DNA of 11,014 bases from JAOUEE01 sp051011595. GTDB lineage: Bacteria; Actinomycetota; Acidimicrobiia; Acidimicrobiales; SHLQ01. Location of the stretch: the NCBI GenBank assembly GCA_051011595.1, contig JBPCTQ010000194.1, positions 1 through 11,014 on the forward strand, in the 5' to 3' direction. The notes under the pieces are model-generated. The model was not told the DNA's origin, searched no databases, and saw only the letters and a list, made by a program, of their open reading frames with translations. Of this stretch, positions 6,723 to 11,014 are shown piece by piece. Both the position numbers and the translations under genes were made by a program. Positions within the stretch are counted from its first letter, which is position 1. Each line of letters starts with the position of its first letter.

Positions 6723-6912
6723 CAGACGTCCTCTCCGGTGATCGTGAACCCCGGGCTCGAACCGGCGCGGTTCGACAGTAGCCCTCATCGGTTGCCCCTG
6801 TTGCGGCGCCCCGGCATGGAAACCGGCGGGGCCGGGTGTTGCCGTCGCCGTGACCCGACGCGACGATGAGTCCGCCGACCACTGCACCCCCGGCGATCCA
6901 GAGGACCTGACG
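6723..6912. promoter_or_regulatory. divergent promoter region between SRPBCC and amidohydrolase genes
   Basis: These 190 bases hold no gene of their own. The region should carry promoters for both the minus-strand run and the plus-strand amidohydrolase. A 19-base palindrome (6757-6775) lies on the SRPBCC side. On the minus strand TACTGT (6775-6780) abuts it and could be a -10 element, although no good -35 was found. AGAGGA (6900-6905) is the likely ribosome-binding site of the amidohydrolase. A CCCGGC (6810-6815) / GCCGGG (6831-6836) pairing and a repeated TGTTGC (6799-6804, 6837-6842) are weaker signals. Confidence 0.5.
6757..6775. promoter_or_regulatory. operator-like perfect palindrome
   Basis: TCGAACCG (6757-6764) and CGGTTCGA (6768-6775) are perfect 8-base inverted arms around GCG. 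The centre is 44 bases before the SRPBCC start, between two divergent genes, as expected for a dimeric regulator site such as TetR or GntR type. If the TACTGT at 6775-6780 is the minus-strand -10, the transcription start would fall inside the palindrome, fitting repression. A 5' leader hairpin is an alternative. Confidence 0.45.
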
Positions 6913-8121
6913 ATGACCACCGAACCCAACTACACGATCATCACCGCCGATTCCCATGCCGGTGGCAGCCACGAGCAGTACCGCGAATACCTCGACCCGG
7001 CCTGGGTCGACGAGTTCGATGCCTGGCGGGGTGAGTACAAGAACCCGTGGAAGGACCTACGCGACACCGACCTGCGAATCCGCAGCTGGGACGACGACCG
7101 CCGCGACGCCGACCAACTGGCCGACGGCGTCGTCGGCGAGGTCCTGTTCCCCAACACCGTCCCCCCCTTCTATCCCGGCTTCGTGCTCTTCGCCGGGCCG
7201 CCCGAAGACGGCAAGGACTATGAGCGCCGGCGGGCCGGTCTCCAGGCGCACAACCGCTGGATGGTCGACTTCTGCAATCGCATGCCCGAGCGCCGCGCCG
7301 GCATCGGACAGATCTTCCTCAACAACATCGACGACGCCATCGAAGACGCCACATGGTGCAAGGAGAACGGCCTGCGCGGCGGTGTGCTCGTGCCGACGGT
7401 GCCCCCCGACGTGAAATGGGTCAAACCGGTGTACGACCCGGCCTACGACCGTCTGTGGGCGGCCCTGGTCGACCTCGACATGCCGGTGCACCTTCACGGT
7501 GGAACCGGCTCTCCGAACTATGGGAAGTATCCGGCCACCCAGGCGATCATGATCACCGAAGTGGCGTTCTACGGCCTGCGCAACTACGTGCACATGCTGC
7601 TGGCCGGCGTGTTCGAGTCGTTCCCCACCATGAAGTTTGTTGTCACCGAGGCCGGCACCGGCCAGTTCAAGGCGATGAACCGCCACCTCGACATCGTCAT
7701 CCGCAGCATGCGGGGCGGGTCGATCGGCGAGATGAAGTACGAGGAGGGCGCCGGTCTCCCGAGGCTGGCGAGCGAGTACTTCGAACAGAATGTGTGGGTC
7801 GGCGCGTCGTTCCCGTCGAAGCCCGATGTCGACATGCGCGACCTCATGGGTGAAGGCCGGTTCATGTGGGGCAGCGACTACCCCCACGACGAGGGCACGG
7901 GGCCGTTCAGCCGCGAGCACCTTCGCCAGGTCATGATCGACGTTCCGGTCGACGAGAAGCGGCGGCTCCTCGGCCTCAACGCAGCCGAGCTCTACGGCTT
8001 CGACGTGGATGCCCTGGCGCCGCTGGTCGCCGAACACGGCCCCTCCGTCGCGGAACTCGATGAGCCACTCACCGACCTTCCCGAAGGCGCCAACCGGGCT
8101 CTACTCCTGAACGCACGCTGA
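6913..8121 (+). CDS. amidohydrolase family protein (Amidohydro_2, metal-dependent TIM-barrel hydrolase or decarboxylase)
   Basis: This encodes 402 residues from the ATG at 6913, chosen because AGAGGA lies 7 bases upstream; an open extension to 6850 looks unlike the family. It opens with 'YTIITADSHAGGS' (Asp13-Ser-His15), where a classical member has His-x-His. 'MPVHLHGGTGSP' gives His193/His195, 'KFVVTEAGTGQF' gives Glu246, and 'RFMWGSDYPHDEG' gives the likely metal-binding Asp322. The C-terminal 'LLGLNAAELYGFD' is also typical. Relatives include aminocarboxymuconate-semialdehyde decarboxylase and many actinobacterial hydrolases of degradation clusters. Whether this is a hydrolase or a decarboxylase cannot be told. 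Residues about 365-402 form an extra acidic tail. It starts divergently from the SRPBCC gene and is followed after 132 bases by the monooxygenase gene on the same strand. Confidence 0.9.
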   Translation: MTTEPNYTIITADSHAGGSHEQYREYLDPAWVDEFDAWRGEYKNPWKDLRDTDLRIRSWDDDRRDADQLADGVVGEVLFPNTVPPFYPGFVLFAGPPEDGKDYERRRAGLQAHNRWMVDFCNRMPERRAGIGQIFLNNIDDAIEDATWCKENGLRGGVLVPTVPPDVKWVKPVYDPAYDRLWAALVDLDMPVHLHGGTGSPNYGKYPATQAIMITEVAFYGLRNYVHMLLAGVFESFPTMKFVVTEAGTGQFKAMNRHLDIVIRSMRGGSIGEMKYEEGAGLPRLASEYFEQNVWVGASFPSKPDVDMRDLMGEGRFMWGSDYPHDEGTGPFSREHLRQVMIDVPVDEKRRLLGLNAAELYGFDVDALAPLVAEHGPSVAELDEPLTDLPEGANRALLLNAR

Positions 8122-8125
8122 CTTG

Positions 8126-8138
8126 GCCCGGGGCGGGC
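8126..8138 (+). terminator. short GC hairpin after the amidohydrolase stop
   Basis: GCCCG (8126-8130) and CGGGC (8134-8138) pair around GGG, 5 bases after the stop codon, followed by a moderately T-containing TTGCTGTCT. It resembles a weak intrinsic terminator, so the monooxygenase/cyclase pair may have its own promoter in the rest of the 132-base gap (8122-8253). No confident promoter hexamers were found there. Confidence 0.4.
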
Positions 8139-8241
8139 TTGCTGTCTCGGGCACTGGGCGGGACGCCATGGTCGTGCTCTGTCAAGATCCCCTCGACGTT
8201 CACCCCCACATCATCAGAGACGACGCTTTGTCCACCGCCCG

Positions 8242-8248
8242 GGAGGAG
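8242..8248 (+). promoter_or_regulatory. ribosome-binding site of the monooxygenase (GTG start)
   Basis: GGAGGAG lies 5 bases before the GTG at 8254. It is a strong match that supports this non-ATG start. Confidence 0.7.
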
Positions 8249-8253
8249 TCGTA

Positions 8254-10068
8254 GTGACGACGGAGCAGTACGACGCCGAATCGATTCGCGGCAAGTACGA
8301 CGAAGAGCGCGACAGGCGCCTCATCGACGGCCGGGCCGACATCGTCGATCTCCGACGTGACGCTCGCTTGGCCCGTTACCGGCGTGACCCCTGGACGGAC
8401 TACCAGGATCGGGAAGCGGTGGCGGACGACATCGACGTGTTGGTCGTGGGCGGCGGCATGGCGGGCATCCTGGCCGGGGTGCACCTGCGCAAGGAAGGCA
8501 TTCGCCGCATCAGGATCGTCGACGAAGCAGGAGGGGTGGGCGGAACCTGGTACTGGAATCGCTTCCCGGGGTTGATGTGCGACACCGAGTCCTACGTGTA
8601 CCTGCCGATGCTGGAGGATCTCGACTACATCCCCAAGAACCGGTACGCGTTCGGCGACGAGATCCTGGCGCACTTCGAGGCGCTGGCCGCGAAGTACGAC
8701 CTCACCCAGGATGCGCTCTTCCACACTCGGGTCGAGACGCCCGACTGGGTAGAGGAACGGCTGCAATGGCGGGTGCGCACCGATCGCGGCGACGAGATCA
8801 CGGCCAAGTACGTGATCATGGCAACCGGAATCCTCAACCTCATGAAGCTGCCCGCGATTCCGGGCATGGACTCGTTCCGAGGCACGTCGTTTCACACCGC
8901 GAGGTGGAACTACGACTACACAGGCGGCACCCTCCACGGCGGTCTCGACAAGCTGGGCGACAAGACGGTCGCCGTCGTCGGTGTGGGTGGCACGGCGGTT
9001 CAGTGTGTACCCCACCTCGCCGCGGGATCGAAACAAGTCCTCGTGTTCCAGCGCACACCTTCTGCCGTGGGATGGCGCGACAACCGGCCCACCTCGGACG
9101 ACTTCGCCGACGACCTCCAGCCCGGTTGGCAGCGAGAGCGAATGGAGAACTTCCAGGCGATCCTCCAAGCCCGGCCGGTCGACATCGATCTGGTCGATGA
9201 TGGCTGGACCCGGCATTGGGCCGCGGCCACGGCGATGCCCCCTGATCCGTCGTGGTCGATGGAGGAGTACCAACGACGGGTCGAGGACGTCGACTTCGAG
9301 ATCATGGAGGCGCATCGTCGGCGAGTCGACGAGACCGTCGACGACCCGGCCACGGCGGAGAGCCTGAAGCCGTACTACCGATATCCCTGCAAGCGGCCCT
9401 TGTTCCACGACGAGTTCCTGCTGGCGTTCAACCGGCCGAATGTGGAGCTCGTCGACTGTCCTGCCGGGGTCGAGCGCATCACCGAAACGGGCCTGGTGGC
9501 GAACGGACGTGAGTACGACGTCGACTGCATCATTTTCGCCACCGGATTCGAGGCCGAGATGACACCGTTGCCTCGCCGCGTCGGCCATCAGATCACCGGC
9601 CGGAACGGGGAGGTAATCGCCGACCGGTGGGCCGATGGGCCGAGGACGTTGCACGGCATCATGAGCCGCGGCTTTCCGAACATGTTCCTGATGCCCTGCC
9701 CCTTCCAACAGGGGCCGGTCACCGCGAACCACACCCTGGGGACGATCGAGGTTGCCGAGCACGTGGGCCAGGTGGTCGCGAGCATGCAGAACAAGCACGT
9801 TGCGGCGTTCGACGTGAGCGAAGCCGCCGAGGACGCCTGGTGCGAGAAGTTCACCAGGGCCGCACCTGGGATGGGTGCATTCCTGGCGGAGTGCACGCCG
9901 TCACGGCTCAACAACGAGGGCGACTACGCCGGAATGAACCGCCTGGCGGGGAACTACGGTGACTTCTTCCGCTTCAAGAAGCTGCTCGCCACATGGCGGG
10001 AGGCTGATGAGCTCGAGGGCCTCGAGCTCATCGTGGAGCCGACTCGAGCAGGAGGCAAGGAACAATGA
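8254..10068 (+). CDS. type I Baeyer-Villiger flavin monooxygenase
   Basis: This encodes 604 residues from GTG. A 60-residue N-terminal extension (MTTEQYDAESIRGKYDEERD...) precedes the FAD Rossmann motif 'VLVVGGGMAGIL' (GGGMAG at 66-71). Next comes 'GGTWYWNRFPGLMCD' (96-110), the second BVMO motif ending in the active-site-side Asp. The ATG motif is at 190-192. The BVMO fingerprint FxGxxxHxxxW is 'FRGTSFHTARW' (208-218), and the NADPH Rossmann motif is 'VAVVGVGGTAVQ' (GVGGTA at 243-248). Further on are 'FQRTPSAVGWRDNRPT' and a late 'IIFATGFEAEM'. Such enzymes use NADPH and O2 through a C4a-peroxyflavin to turn ketones into esters or lactones. Length and N-terminal extension resemble the cyclopentadecanone/steroid-type BVMOs, suggesting a bulky or cyclic ketone, but the substrate is not proven. 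Its stop overlaps the cyclase-family start by 4 bases (ATGA), so the two are translationally coupled. Confidence 0.93.
   Translation: MTTEQYDAESIRGKYDEERDRRLIDGRADIVDLRRDARLARYRRDPWTDYQDREAVADDIDVLVVGGGMAGILAGVHLRKEGIRRIRIVDEAGGVGGTWYWNRFPGLMCDTESYVYLPMLEDLDYIPKNRYAFGDEILAHFEALAAKYDLTQDALFHTRVETPDWVEERLQWRVRTDRGDEITAKYVIMATGILNLMKLPAIPGMDSFRGTSFHTARWNYDYTGGTLHGGLDKLGDKTVAVVGVGGTAVQCVPHLAAGSKQVLVFQRTPSAVGWRDNRPTSDDFADDLQPGWQRERMENFQAILQARPVDIDLVDDGWTRHWAAATAMPPDPSWSMEEYQRRVEDVDFEIMEAHRRRVDETVDDPATAESLKPYYRYPCKRPLFHDEFLLAFNRPNVELVDCPAGVERITETGLVANGREYDVDCIIFATGFEAEMTPLPRRVGHQITGRNGEVIADRWADGPRTLHGIMSRGFPNMFLMPCPFQQGPVTANHTLGTIEVAEHVGQVVASMQNKHVAAFDVSEAAEDAWCEKFTRAAPGMGAFLAECTPSRLNNEGDYAGMNRLAGNYGDFFRFKKLLATWREADELEGLELIVEPTRAGGKEQ
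10006..10032. repeat. 27-base near-perfect palindrome at the end of the monooxygenase gene
   Basis: GATGAGCTCGAGG (10006-10018) and CCTCGAGCTCATC (10020-10032) are perfect inverted 13-base arms separated by a single G. In RNA it gives a 12-bp stem with a GGC triloop. In frame it encodes D-E-L-E-G-L-E-L-I of the monooxygenase. It lies about 20 bases before the ribosome-binding site of the cyclase-family gene. It could shape expression of that gene, serve as a regulator site, or be a by-product of the repeated Glu/Leu codons. Confidence 0.7.
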
Positions 10069-11009
10069 CGGACTGGGCCATTCCCGACAAGGCGCGGATG
10101 GATGAGATCTTCGAGTCGGTGAAGAACTGGGGGCGCTGGGGCGCCGACGACGAGGCGGGCGCGCTCAACCTGATCACCGACGACGTGCGGCGGGCGGCCG
10201 CAGCCAGTGTGCGCCACGGTCGGGCCGTCAGCTGTTCTCGCAACATCCCCGTCGACCCGGCGCCGGACAATCCCCACCCGGCGCTGCACATGATGGTGGT
10301 CGGCGGCGACGATTGTCTGATCCCCCAGGTAGGACTGGAGATGACGTCCGACTTCGTGGGTATCGCCTTTCACGGCATGGCGAGCTCGCACCTCGACGCC
10401 CTCTGTCACGTGCATCGCGAGGGCCTGATGTACAACGGCTTCCCCGGAACGATGGTGAAGAGCACCGGCGCCAAGAAGAACAGCGTGATGTGCGCCAAAG
10501 ACGGCATCGTGACGCGCGGGGTGTTGCTCGACATGCCGCGTGCCCTCGATGTCGAGTGGATCGAACCGGGCCAGATACTCGACCCCGACCAGCTCGACCT
10601 CGCCCTCACGAAACAGAACGACGTCGAGATCCGCGAAGGTGACTGTCTGTTGGTCTCGGTCGGACGCGATGCGCGCCGAGCAGAGCACGGGGCGTGGAGC
10701 CCGATGAAGGAGGGGCTGCCGGGGCTCCATCCCGAATGCGTGCCCTGGCTCCACGAACGCGGGATCAGCGTGCTGGGCACCGACGTGGTGGCAGACCCGA
10801 TCCCCATGCCGAGGATCGAAGGCTGGGGGATGCCGATCCACGAGTGCACGCTGGTGGCGATGGGGGTTCACCTCCTCGACAACCTCGACCTGTCCGGACT
10901 GATGGCGGAGTGTGCCGCGCTGTCGCAGTGGGACTTCCAGCTGGCGATCGGCCCGCTGCGGATCGAGGGGGGCACCGGCTCGCCGGTGAACCCGATCGCC
11001 CTGCTCTGA
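10065..11009 (+). CDS. cyclase-family metal-dependent hydrolase (kynurenine-formamidase-like fold, long form)
   Basis: This encodes 314 residues from ATG, with GGAGG (10051-10055) 9 bases upstream and ATGA overlap with the monooxygenase. The family pattern (Pfam Cyclase) is clear: 'NWGRWGADDEAGALNLIT' (21-38), 'FHGMASSHLDALCHV' (102-116) with metal ligands His103, His109, Asp111 and His115, 'GVLLDMPRAL', 'IREGDCLLVSVGR' (189-201), 'GISVLGTDVVADP', and 'MPIHECTLVAMGVHLLDNLD' (256-275) with His259. The canonical HxGTHxDxPxH is modified: the first two His are 6 apart and 'THxD' is 'SHLD', as in longer members. These enzymes hydrolyse amide or ester/lactone bonds with a divalent metal. Beside a Baeyer-Villiger enzyme, opening the ester or lactone it makes is an attractive role but is inferred. 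The gene ends 5 bases before the right edge. Confidence 0.9.
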   Translation: MTDWAIPDKARMDEIFESVKNWGRWGADDEAGALNLITDDVRRAAAASVRHGRAVSCSRNIPVDPAPDNPHPALHMMVVGGDDCLIPQVGLEMTSDFVGIAFHGMASSHLDALCHVHREGLMYNGFPGTMVKSTGAKKNSVMCAKDGIVTRGVLLDMPRALDVEWIEPGQILDPDQLDLALTKQNDVEIREGDCLLVSVGRDARRAEHGAWSPMKEGLPGLHPECVPWLHERGISVLGTDVVADPIPMPRIEGWGMPIHECTLVAMGVHLLDNLDLSGLMAECAALSQWDFQLAIGPLRIEGGTGSPVNPIALL

Positions 11010-11014
11010 AGCTG

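Noticed and set aside
6850..6912. Upstream start for the amidohydrolase
   Set aside because: The extra 21 residues are polar and not family-like. The ATG at 6913 has a suitable ribosome-binding site and is followed directly by the conserved ADSH segment.
8200..9798. 532-codon minus-strand frame over the monooxygenase gene
   Set aside because: The plus strand encodes all BVMO motifs here; the antisense product has no domain pattern.
1..11014. Search for CRISPR arrays, transposases, integrases, tRNAs, toxin-antitoxin pairs or defence genes
   Set aside because: No regularly spaced repeats, no such protein families and no tRNA-like cloverleaf were recognised on either strand.

Overview
The window is GC-rich, densely coded DNA carrying nine protein genes. 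No RNA genes, CRISPR arrays, insertion sequences, phage genes or tRNAs are visible. The gene content points to a high-GC actinobacterium: a GDH-180-type NAD-glutamate dehydrogenase, an F420-class PPOX protein, a YibE/F membrane protein, and a Baeyer-Villiger monooxygenase beside a long-form cyclase-family hydrolase. It could be an aerobic soil or marine lineage such as Acidimicrobiia or mycobacteria-like groups. That assignment is inference from gene families and composition, not from a marker gene.

Left part (1-2611): the C-terminal third of the large NAD-dependent glutamate dehydrogenase enters from the left edge. It converges on a small dodecin-like gene on the minus strand. A 228-base divergent region with two hairpin-capable stretches then leads to a small F420/FMN split-barrel (PPOX-class) protein on the plus strand.

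Middle part (2676-6722, all minus strand): read in the direction of transcription the order is an SRPBCC/polyketide-cyclase-like lipid-binding protein, a YibE/F multi-pass membrane protein, a class I SAM methyltransferase and an OFA-type MFS transporter. Gaps are about 30-85 bases, so they could form one operon, although the 84-base gap before the transporter could hold its own promoter. Both membrane proteins carry histidine-rich soluble tails.

Right part (6913-11009, plus strand): an Amidohydro_2-type hydrolase starts divergently from the SRPBCC gene across a 190-base intergenic region with a 19-base operator-like palindrome. After its stop comes a short terminator-like hairpin, then a type I Baeyer-Villiger monooxygenase translationally coupled (ATGA overlap) to a cyclase-family metal hydrolase. 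The simplest reading is a catabolic module: a ketone is oxidised to an ester or lactone by the BVMO and opened by a hydrolase, with the amidohydrolase acting on a related intermediate. The substrate cannot be read from the sequence. A 27-base near-perfect palindrome sits in the last BVMO codons just before the cyclase start and is the most striking non-coding signal seen.

I did not find a clear new defence system or mobile system. The best leads are the BVMO/cyclase/amidohydrolase module, the palindromes, the dodecin-like protein lacking the canonical flavin-contact residues, and the histidine-rich tails in neighbouring membrane proteins.
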